From NCBI GenBank assembly GCA_027010905.1, contig JALVBA010000344.1, forward strand, positions 1-17,200: a stretch of DNA of 17,200 nt, read 5' to 3'. Position numbers and translations under genes: made by a program. This document shows, in pieces, positions 7,595-14,898 of the stretch. The number at the start of each line of letters is the position of its first letter. Position 1 is the stretch's first letter. The notes under the pieces were generated by a model. The model was not told the origin of the DNA. It did no database searches and worked only from the letters and a program-made list of their open reading frames with translations. The stretch comes from Marinilabiliaceae bacterium (lineage in GTDB: Bacteria > Bacteroidota > Bacteroidia > Bacteroidales > Marinilabiliaceae).

Positions 7595-8323
7595 ATGAGG
7601 CAACAACCATCGAAAATAACCAATAGCAACGGTAATATTGTTGAGTTAAGTAACGTGATAATCCGCCAGGAAGAGCATGTGATATTGCGGGATGTAGATG
7701 TTAAAGTTAAACCAGGAGAGTTTATTTTTCTTATTGGGAAAGTAGGTAGTGGCAAATCAAGTTTGCTTAAGACGATGTATAATGAGCTGCCGCTCAAAGA
7801 GGGCTCTGGATTTGTAGCCGGGTACTCGTTAAACAATATTAAGGATAAGGATGTTCCATATCTTAGAAGAAGGATGGGAATTATATTTCAGGATTTTCAG
7901 CTGTTGTCAGACCGCTCGGTGTACGACAATCTTCATTTTGTTTTGAAAGCTACAGGTTGGAGTAATAAAAAAGAGATGGACGTTCGAATACGTGAGGCCT
8001 TAGCGCAGGTGGATATGGTGCATAAAGGGTATAAGATGCCTCATCAGCTTTCGGGCGGTGAGCAGCAACGTATCGGTATTGCACGTTCACTTCTTAATGC
8101 GCCTGAGTTAATTCTTGCCGATGAGCCTACCGGTAATCTCGACCCCGATACTTCTGACGAGCTTATGGTAATCCTTCAGAGTATATGCCGCAGTGGTAAG
8201 GCGGTAATTATGGCTACGCACAACTATAATCTGATAAAGAAATTTCCCGGCAGAACAATACGATGTGAAGATACAAGGCTAATAGAGTCTGTACAGGAGG
8301 AGATTGATTTTGAGGTTGAGTGA
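7595..8323 (+). CDS. ftsE: Cell-division ABC ATPase FtsE
   Basis: A 242-residue ABC ATPase of the FtsE/LolD/MacB group. With membrane partner FtsX it should couple ATP hydrolysis at the divisome to activation of peptidoglycan hydrolysis. All catalytic elements are present: Walker A GKVGSGKSS (48-56; K54), Q-loop Q99 in IIFQDFQLL, signature LSGGEQQRI (152-160), Walker B LILADEP (172-178; E177), D-loop GNLDPD, and switch H209 in MATHN. IFQDFQLLSDRSVYDN is characteristic of FtsE rather than of LolD or MacB. No membrane helix. FtsX is not in this window, in contrast to the ftsEX operon of many bacteria. The divergent neighbour mltG fits a cell-wall role. The stop is 28 bp from the end of the convergent glycosyltransferase gene. 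Confidence 0.92.
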   Translation: MRQQPSKITNSNGNIVELSNVIIRQEEHVILRDVDVKVKPGEFIFLIGKVGSGKSSLLKTMYNELPLKEGSGFVAGYSLNNIKDKDVPYLRRRMGIIFQDFQLLSDRSVYDNLHFVLKATGWSNKKEMDVRIREALAQVDMVHKGYKMPHQLSGGEQQRIGIARSLLNAPELILADEPTGNLDPDTSDELMVILQSICRSGKAVIMATHNYNLIKKFPGRTIRCEDTRLIESVQEEIDFEVE

Positions 8324-8351
8324 AGATTGAAGAGTCTCCTTTTGAGTTCTC

Positions 8352-9470
8352 TCATAGATATTTATTGTAAACAGTCTTAATAATTTCTGATTCATTTTCC
8401 CATGTCAACTCTTTTGATGCCACTTTAATGTTCTCATTCCATTTTTGCAAAATGCTGGGGTTATTAATTATAGTATCTATTTTTCTTGCTATTGACCGGG
8501 GGGCATAATCCGGAATGAAGTCACCTATATCGTATTTGGTTATTATCTTTTTTATCTCTACCAAGTCAGATGCCAATACCGGTATCCCCGCTCTGATATA
8601 ATCAAATAGCTTGTTAGGCAGGCTGAAACGATAATTAAGGTTTGTGTCTTTGTCAACTGTTAAGCCAATGTCAGCATTCAATGTAAATTGCATCAATGAT
8701 GAATATTCCTGTCGAGGAATAAAGATAACTTTGCCTTTAATATTGTCTTGATTACTCATCTCCTTTAAAGTGTCCAAGACATCACCACTCCCTACAATAA
8801 CCAAAATAGCATTGTTTAAGAACTTCATTGCTTCAACCACCTCTTCTGTACCTCTTTGGACATTTATTCCTGAGCCTTGAATAATTATTAAGAACTTGTC
8901 TTCAGGTAGTCCTAACTCTTTGCGGGATTTGGTTTTTACTATTTCAGTTTTAGAGGGTATGTTGCGAACAATATAAGGTCTTACTCCATACTTCTTTTCA
9001 AAAAGAGTTGCAATAGAGTTATTCACAGTAAAAGTATCTGTCAATTTAGGAAATATCCATTCTTCAATGGTTTTCCATATTCGTTGAACATGTGGGCGGT
9101 AAATTAGTTCAGGTACTTCAGTGAAATACTCATGGCTATCGTATACTAGAGGTTTCTTTTTTATTTTGCTAATGAGAAAGTTTGCTAATAGTGTGTCTAG
9201 ATCATTTGATGTCAAGACATCAAACTTATTGGTAAGTAGAAAAAAGAACAATCTGATATTGAATTCGGCGTAAAAGAGTGCACCTTTTGTAAATAGCATT
9301 TTCATTCGATGATGGCCATAATTTCTGCTATTCATCGGGAGACTATCCTTTAGCTTTCTTCCTACTAAAAGAATATCAAATCCCATCTCTTTCAGTGTAA
9401 CGCAGGTTTTATGAACTCTCTGATCTGTTACCAGATCATTTGTAACCGATACTATAATTCTTTTTTTCAA
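8352..9470 (-). CDS. GT-B glycosyltransferase (GT4-like)
   Basis: A 372-residue predicted retaining glycosyltransferase with two Rossmann-like halves. The N-terminal half opens with RIIVSVTNDLVTDQRVHK (4-21), a start often seen in Bacteroidota members, and has YDSHEYFTEVPEL (110-122). The C-terminal donor-binding half has IIQGSGINVQRGTEEVVEAM (197-216) and the FSLPNKLFDYIRAGIPVLAS segment (282-301), which takes the place of the usual EX7E region. No membrane helix, so a cytoplasmic or membrane-peripheral enzyme. The start is TTG (9470-9468) with a run of nine A just upstream. An in-frame stop precedes it with no ATG between, and the next internal ATG (residue 29) would remove the first beta strand, so TTG is favoured. 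It converges on ftsE. Donor sugar and acceptor are unknown. Confidence 0.92.
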   Translation of the reverse strand: MKKRIIVSVTNDLVTDQRVHKTCVTLKEMGFDILLVGRKLKDSLPMNSRNYGHHRMKMLFTKGALFYAEFNIRLFFFLLTNKFDVLTSNDLDTLLANFLISKIKKKPLVYDSHEYFTEVPELIYRPHVQRIWKTIEEWIFPKLTDTFTVNNSIATLFEKKYGVRPYIVRNIPSKTEIVKTKSRKELGLPEDKFLIIIQGSGINVQRGTEEVVEAMKFLNNAILVIVGSGDVLDTLKEMSNQDNIKGKVIFIPRQEYSSLMQFTLNADIGLTVDKDTNLNYRFSLPNKLFDYIRAGIPVLASDLVEIKKIITKYDIGDFIPDYAPRSIARKIDTIINNPSILQKWNENIKVASKELTWENESEIIKTVYNKYL

Positions 9471-9736
9471 GCTTTTTTTTTCTGTAAATATACAACCTTC
9501 AGATTATTTAGTAGCATAGTTTTATTTGCGTTGTCTCTATGGGGTTGAGATAGAGAGTTTTAATTTAGTTGTTAGTGCTTTGTTCAAAACTAAATGTCAC
9601 TTTGTATATTTGTGATTTTTTGGGTGGCTTCACTTTTTTTATATTTGGCCTATATTTTATTATCAGCGATAGACTAAAGGTAGAGGTTTATCGTTATTTA
9701 TTTGGTTAATATTAGTAGTTTTTCTTTGCACAAGAA
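9471..9736. promoter_or_regulatory. Divergent intergenic control region with tandem promoter-like boxes
   Basis: This 266-bp AT-rich spacer feeds the TPR gene to the right. On the plus strand two exact TAnnTTTG boxes occur, TATATTTG at 9605-9612 and again at 9640-9647, 35 bp apart. Each has an upstream TTTG: 9579-9582 (22-nt spacer) and 9619-9622 (17-nt spacer). Upstream lie two inverted repeats: TCTCTAT/ATAGAGA (9534-9540 and 9550-9556, 9-nt gap) and ATTTAGTT/AACTAAAT (9563-9570 and 9588-9595, 17-nt gap). The second encloses the first -33 box and could be an operator. The glycosyltransferase on the left has only a weak TATATTTA (9492-9485). Confidence 0.5.
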
Positions 9737-12700
9737 ATGAATATGACAAAATTTAATTTAGTTTTCTTCTTATTGTTCTTTTTTACATCATCCTTTTTGT
9801 ACGGGCAAAAGTCATTAAGTCATGACTTGAAAGACAAGGACTTTAACAAGGCTTACGAGCTTTTTCAGAAAGAGAAGTATGGGTCAGCACGGATAATGTT
9901 TCATAGCTACTTGTCTAAAAACAGAGAAGGAAAGTCGGAGATTTATCTCTCTGAAGCGGCTTTCTACGAGGCATTGTGTGCCACAAAGCTCAATAATAAA
10001 GATATTCTTTATAAATGGGAGTTGTTTTTAAAAGATTACCCTGAAAGTAACAGACATCCATATGTTTATTACCACATAGGTGATTACTATCAGCAAAAAA
10101 ATAAATTTAGAAAATCGGTACGCTGGTTTGATAAAGTCAGTGCATCAGGTTTGGATTCAGAAACAAAGGAGGCATACTACTTTAAGGCCGGATATGCCAA
10201 TTTCATGGAGAAGGATTACGATAAGGCTCTTAGTCTGTTTAATAAAGTACGGTCGAAAGATAGTAAGTATTACACCCCCATATTATATTACCATTCACAC
10301 GTTCAATACGAGAGAGGCGAGTACGAAACCGCAATGAAGGGATTTAAGGAGTTGGAGGAGAAAAATGCTTTCAGTAAAGTTGTTCCTTTTTACATTGCCC
10401 AAATATACTATTTGCGGAAAGAGTATGATCAAGCTGTTGAGTATGCCTTACCACTTACTAAAGATGGTTCTCCTAAACGGCAAGTTGATATGTGCAGAAT
10501 AGTTGCAGATTCATATTTTGCTTTTGAAAAGTACAAAGATGCCATTGCCTATTATGAAAAGACAATATCCTTAAGTGATAATCCTAAGCGTGAAGATTTT
10601 TATCACCTTGGCTTTGCATCATATTTTGTGAAAGATTATGAGAAAGCTGCGGAAAATTTGTCACATGTGACGTCGAAAGAGGATCAGATGTCGCAAAATG
10701 CCTATTATCATCTTGGTGATTGTTACCTTAAGTTGGGTGATAAAAAGAGAGCCAGAGTCGCTTTTGAAGCTGCATCTAAATTTGATTTTGATAAGAGTAT
10801 TCAGGAGGATGCACTCTTTAGCTACATCAAGCTGAACTATGAATTGGCATACTCGCCATTTAATGAGATTATTAATTCGTTTTTAACCTACATAGAGCTT
10901 TTCCCAAACAGCGATAACATTGATCAGGCATACGACTATCTTGGTAAAGCATTCTTAACAACCAAGAATTACCGTGATGCCCTTGCTTCGATGGAAAAGA
11001 TTAAGAAGAAATCACCCACCGTATATCAGGCTATTCAGAGAGTTGCGCTTTTTCGTGGTCTGGAACTATTTACCGATTTAAAATACCGTGAAGCAATTGA
11101 GTTTTTTGATTATAGTCTGAAGTATGAAGATTATGACAAAGCGTTAAAGATAAAAGCTCTCTACTGGAGAGGCGAAGCCTACTACAGAATTGGGGATTAT
11201 GAGAAGGCAAAAGCTGACTATCTGAGATTTATTCATACACCCGGCTCATACTCGTTAGAGGTGTTTATGACAGCCCACTACAATATTGGCTATGCCTACT
11301 TTAAGCAGAAAGATTACAATCAAGCTAAAGTGTGGCTCAGGAAATTTGTAAAACTTGTTGGCAAAACCGACCGTGTAATGAAGGGGGATGCCCTCAACAG
11401 ACTTGGTGATTGCTACTATGTAGAGAGGGGCTTTAGTAATGCAATAGCATACTATAATCAGGCGGCAAACTATCCCGAGGGAGCTGCTGACTATGCGCTT
11501 TTTCAGAAGGGATTCTGTCTGGGGCTTCAGAAAAAATATAGGCAAAAAATTGATGTGTTAACCACCTTGGTTAACAGATTTCCCAAATCTTATTTTCTGG
11601 ATGATGCTTATTTTGAGATTGCAAGATCGTATGTGGCACTGAATGACCTTGATTTGGCAATAAGAAATTATAAGATTGTAAAAGAAAAGTTTCCAAGAAG
11701 CAGCTATGCACGCAAAGCGATGTTACAACTTGGATTGGTGTACTATAATAATGGCGATTATGATAATTCAAAAGCACTCTACAAGAGGATTCTAAATGAG
11801 TATCCGGGAACTTCCGAGTCGAGAGATGCTCTGTTGGGAATAAGGAATGTGTATATGGATCAAAACGATTTGGATGGCTATTTGAGATATGCTAATAGTC
11901 TGGGTAGTTTTGCAAAGGTTGAAGAGAGAGAGCAGGATTCGCTGTCGTTTGTGTCGGCTGAACGCTACTACATGAAAGGTGATTGCGAACAAGCCGTTTA
12001 TCGTTTCAAAAACTATATAAAAAACTATCCGCAGGGTATGTTTCTGCTTGATGCCAATTTTTATAAAGCCGACTGCCAGTTTAAAGCCGGGGAATTGAGT
12101 GAGGCTCTGAGTTCGTACGAGTATGTTGCTAACAGGGAGCAGAGTCTGTTTACAGAGGAGGCACTGTTGCGTACGGGAGAGATATACTACAGAAATGGAG
12201 ATTATGAGCAGGCATTGAAGAATTTTGTAAGGCTGGAGATGGAGGGTGAGCGTGAAGAGAATCGTTTGGAAGCCAAGATAGGCCAGATGCGTTGTTTAAC
12301 AAAGCTCAAGAGATATAGTGAGAGTATAAATGCTTCGGAGAAGGTGCTGCTATCGGCTAAGATAGGCGATGAGATTAAAAGAGAAGCAATTTTTAACAAG
12401 GCCGTCTCATATTACGAGTCGGGTGAGATAGATAGTGCCTTAGGTGCTTTTAAGCAGGTTGCCGGAAATACTAAAAGTAAAGAGGGGGCAGAGGCAAAGT
12501 ATCTCATTTCCAGGATTTACTATTCAACGTCACAACCGAAGAAGGCAGAAGAGGAGATTTTTGATTTTATTGATAAGGGTACTCCGCACCAATACTGGCT
12601 GGCCAGAGATTTCGTTCTGCTGGCAGATATCTATCATGATTGGGGCGAGAACTTTCAGGCTATACAGTATCTTGAAAGCCTAAGAGATAATTATAAAGGA

Positions 12701-12802
12701 GATGATGATATTCAGGATATGGTTAATGTCAGAATCTCTTCATGGTCGGTTGAGAAAAAACCGATAGCTCCATCAGATTCACTAAAAGGTGAAGGAGAAT
12801 AG
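9737..12802 (+). CDS. Large periplasmic TPR-repeat protein
   Basis: A 1021-residue protein with a signal peptide (hydrophobic residues about 7-21, ending FLYGQ, probable cleavage near residue 24) and then about twenty tetratricopeptide-like helical repeats up to roughly residue 1000. Clear copies are YHLGDCYLKLGDKKRA, YRIGDYEKAKADY, YNNGDYDNSKALY and YRNGDYEQAL, each with the small-residue and aromatic pattern of TPRs. No enzyme motif is present, so it is likely a scaffold. No lipobox cysteine follows the signal, so a soluble periplasmic or outer-membrane-associated protein is more likely than a lipoprotein. A predicted outer-membrane beta-barrel gene follows after 69 bp on the same strand, suggesting the two work together. 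ATG at 9737; a second in-frame ATG is two codons later. Bacteroidota often carry such large TPR proteins, but I cannot assign this one to a named system. Confidence 0.93.
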   Translation: MNMTKFNLVFFLLFFFTSSFLYGQKSLSHDLKDKDFNKAYELFQKEKYGSARIMFHSYLSKNREGKSEIYLSEAAFYEALCATKLNNKDILYKWELFLKDYPESNRHPYVYYHIGDYYQQKNKFRKSVRWFDKVSASGLDSETKEAYYFKAGYANFMEKDYDKALSLFNKVRSKDSKYYTPILYYHSHVQYERGEYETAMKGFKELEEKNAFSKVVPFYIAQIYYLRKEYDQAVEYALPLTKDGSPKRQVDMCRIVADSYFAFEKYKDAIAYYEKTISLSDNPKREDFYHLGFASYFVKDYEKAAENLSHVTSKEDQMSQNAYYHLGDCYLKLGDKKRARVAFEAASKFDFDKSIQEDALFSYIKLNYELAYSPFNEIINSFLTYIELFPNSDNIDQAYDYLGKAFLTTKNYRDALASMEKIKKKSPTVYQAIQRVALFRGLELFTDLKYREAIEFFDYSLKYEDYDKALKIKALYWRGEAYYRIGDYEKAKADYLRFIHTPGSYSLEVFMTAHYNIGYAYFKQKDYNQAKVWLRKFVKLVGKTDRVMKGDALNRLGDCYYVERGFSNAIAYYNQAANYPEGAADYALFQKGFCLGLQKKYRQKIDVLTTLVNRFPKSYFLDDAYFEIARSYVALNDLDLAIRNYKIVKEKFPRSSYARKAMLQLGLVYYNNGDYDNSKALYKRILNEYPGTSESRDALLGIRNVYMDQNDLDGYLRYANSLGSFAKVEEREQDSLSFVSAERYYMKGDCEQAVYRFKNYIKNYPQGMFLLDANFYKADCQFKAGELSEALSSYEYVANREQSLFTEEALLRTGEIYYRNGDYEQALKNFVRLEMEGEREENRLEAKIGQMRCLTKLKRYSESINASEKVLLSAKIGDEIKREAIFNKAVSYYESGEIDSALGAFKQVAGNTKSKEGAEAKYLISRIYYSTSQPKKAEEEIFDFIDKGTPHQYWLARDFVLLADIYHDWGENFQAIQYLESLRDNYKGDDDIQDMVNVRISSWSVEKKPIAPSDSLKGEGE

Positions 12803-12871
12803 ATGGTTAGTACAATTCAAAAAAAGAGTGTGTTGAGATTTTATCACTTGAATATGTAAAGACAAACAACA

Positions 12872-14716
12872 ATGAAAATGAAATTAAAACTCACAAATAA
12901 AAACTCACTATTATTAATTCTTGATAACTCGGTAATCAGGAGTGTAAAACCTCTATTGTCTCCTCCCCTTAGGGGAGGCCGGGTGGGGCTGCTATTCCTT
13001 GCTGTTTTGTTCTCTTATACACTGAATGCTCAGAAGAAAGATCCTATTAGTAAGGATGTAAAGGTGGTAAAGGCATACTCACCCTCTCTGTCCGACGCTT
13101 TTAAGATGAACAGGATGCCTGTTCTGAATGACTCTATTTCGCTTAATACGGAATTCAAATATTCGATTCTTAGTAAAGCAATGATTACAGGTTATAACAT
13201 TGAGCCCATTACTCCGGCAAAAATTGCCAAAGAGAGGCAGAAGAGTCTTAAGTCATCATACCTGAGAGCAGGAATAGGGAACTATAACTCTCTTTTTGGA
13301 GATTTGAGCTATAATATTCTACAGTCTGAATCTTTTGTTTTGGGGCTGAATATTGGCCATGTTACATCGTTAGGTAATCTTTTGCTTGAGAACGATGAGA
13401 AGGTTGATGCACCATTTCATGACACTTGGGGCGATGTTGGGTTTAATTATCTGTTTGATGACAAAACCTTGTATGCTGATATAAATTTTAAGCATAATAT
13501 TTATCACTACTACGGATATGACACTATGGATCCCAACCAATCCTATTTTGTGCCCGGATATGCCGATAAAATACCGCAAAATCTATTGCAGCCTGATGCG
13601 AAACAGAGGCTGTCGGGAATAGATTTCCGAATAGGGTTAAAGAACAATGAAATTAGAGATGATAGGGTTAGCTACGACATGTCATTTGGCTATGGCTCAT
13701 TTGGTAATCTGACTGGTGTGTTACAGAATGGCTTTGATATTGGAGGTTCTGCATATTTCCCAATTGGGACTATGGGGTTTGCTGTTGATGGTGAGGTGAG
13801 GCACAATAATACTTCTGTTCCAGATTCAATAGAGCCACTCTACTATTTTCAGCAGCGTAAAAATACCCTGATTGGAGTTTCGCCTAAAATGGTTTTTGTC
13901 TTTGATAGGGGAAGGGTTAATGTGGGATTACTGTTTTACGGTGAGTTAGATAGTTTTGATGACCAGTTTCAGGTTGCCCCTGTACTGACAGGTGAGCTTA
14001 ATATTGTTGAAGGTGTTATTTCGATGGAGGGAGGACTGAAAGGTCATTATAATCAAAACGATTACAGAACAGTTCAGTACGAGAATCCATTTGTTTCTCC
14101 TGACCAAAATATAAAAACTGCTTTTTATGGGTTGGATCTTTTTGCAAATATAAAGGGTAACTTTAGTAAAAGTACATCATTTAGTGCAGATGTATCCTAT
14201 GCAATGTTTATGAATGAACACTTCTGGGTAAATAAGTCTTATCTCTACGGCAATGTTTCAGACCTTAACTTTAACTATTTAAATCAGTTTGTACCTGTGT
14301 ATGACGATGGTAGCTTACTTACTGTTTCAGGTGAGTTCCTCTATAATCCTAACAAAAAATTCAATCTGTTGACTAAGGCTACATATTACGGATGGAATAC
14401 TGATAGCCTTTCTAGAGCATGGCATAAGCCCGAAATGGAATTGATGGTTAACAGTCGTTTTAGCCCAGTTAAGGATCTTTGGATTGATGCCGGGTTCAAT
14501 GTTATGGGTAAACGATATGCTTTTGATCCCACAGCTATATCAGAGAAGAAGCTTGATGCTGTTTTCGACCTTAGTTTTGGAGCAGAATTCTATTATAATT
14601 CGGTGTGGTCTTTCTTTGCACGTGTCAATAATCTGGCAGCATCGAAGTACTATAAATGGAACGGTTATACCATGCAAGGGGTAAATGTTCATGTCGGTAT
14701 TGGGATATCTTTTTAA
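12872..14716 (+). CDS. Predicted outer-membrane beta-barrel protein
   Basis: A 614-residue protein with alternating, aromatic-rich beta strands separated by polar turns, ending in VHVGIGISF with a C-terminal phenylalanine, as outer-membrane barrels do. The signal core is LLFLAVLFSYTLNAQ (about 40-54), so cleavage is likely after residue 54. The mature start has VKVVKAYSPSLSDAFKMN, an opening I associate with a Bacteroidota family of barrels loosely labelled TonB-dependent-receptor-like, though no plug domain or TonB box is evident. The n-region is abnormally long (about 39 residues) because a GC-rich palindromic repeat encoding SPPLRGGRVG lies in frame just before the signal core. A GTG in frame at 12983 is an alternative start. 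It probably shares a transcript with the TPR gene. Cargo or function is unknown. Confidence 0.85.
   Translation: MKMKLKLTNKNSLLLILDNSVIRSVKPLLSPPLRGGRVGLLFLAVLFSYTLNAQKKDPISKDVKVVKAYSPSLSDAFKMNRMPVLNDSISLNTEFKYSILSKAMITGYNIEPITPAKIAKERQKSLKSSYLRAGIGNYNSLFGDLSYNILQSESFVLGLNIGHVTSLGNLLLENDEKVDAPFHDTWGDVGFNYLFDDKTLYADINFKHNIYHYYGYDTMDPNQSYFVPGYADKIPQNLLQPDAKQRLSGIDFRIGLKNNEIRDDRVSYDMSFGYGSFGNLTGVLQNGFDIGGSAYFPIGTMGFAVDGEVRHNNTSVPDSIEPLYYFQQRKNTLIGVSPKMVFVFDRGRVNVGLLFYGELDSFDDQFQVAPVLTGELNIVEGVISMEGGLKGHYNQNDYRTVQYENPFVSPDQNIKTAFYGLDLFANIKGNFSKSTSFSADVSYAMFMNEHFWVNKSYLYGNVSDLNFNYLNQFVPVYDDGSLLTVSGEFLYNPNKKFNLLTKATYYGWNTDSLSRAWHKPEMELMVNSRFSPVKDLWIDAGFNVMGKRYAFDPTAISEKKLDAVFDLSFGAEFYYNSVWSFFARVNNLAASKYYKWNGYTMQGVNVHVGIGISF
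12962..12988. repeat. REP-like GC-rich palindromic element inside the barrel gene
   Basis: Perfect 8-bp inverted arms CCTCCCCT (12962-12969) and AGGGGAGG (12971-12978) around a single T, followed by CCGGGTGGGG. This palindrome-plus-GGGTGGGG layout recalls short dispersed repeats common in Bacteroidota genomes. Its G+C content is far above the surrounding AT-rich DNA. It is translated in frame as part of SPPLRGGRVG in the signal region of the beta-barrel gene. Only one copy is in this window, so its dispersed nature is from family knowledge. Confidence 0.7.
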
Positions 14717-14822
14717 CAGTTTTTCGTACGCCCCTGTAATATTCAGTTTTTCAGCATCTTGCAGTGCCTTGCATTGTTGATAAAAAGATATGTAATCAAC
14801 TCATTCACATCGTTTTTTTTGG

Positions 14823-14830
14823 TATATTTG
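14823..14830 (+). promoter_or_regulatory. Probable -7 element for gyrB
   Basis: TATATTTG matches TAnnTTTG exactly and lies in the 182-bp spacer between the beta-barrel gene and gyrB. It would start transcription near 14837, giving a leader of about 62 nt. No convincing TTTG lies 17-23 nt upstream. A separate gyrB promoter is expected given the different function of the preceding genes. Confidence 0.45.
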
Positions 14831-14840
14831 CTCATTAGAA

Positions 14841-14866
14841 AAAAATAGCCGAATTATCGGTTTTTT
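14841..14866 (+). terminator. Short hairpin with T-run in the gyrB leader
   Basis: CCGA (14849-14852) and TCGG (14857-14860) form a four-base-pair stem, extendable by a G-T and an A-T pair, followed by six T (14861-14866) and preceded by an A-tract. It could end transcripts from the barrel operon or, if transcription starts near 14837, act as a weak leader attenuator. The stem is short, so activity is uncertain. Confidence 0.3.
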
Positions 14867-14898
14867 CACTTTGAGGTTTATCAAAAATATTAAGGAAA

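Noticed and set aside
14849..14860. A riboswitch-like leader upstream of gyrB
   Set aside because: The only structure seen is one short hairpin; the leader is too short and lacks any conserved aptamer motif that I know.
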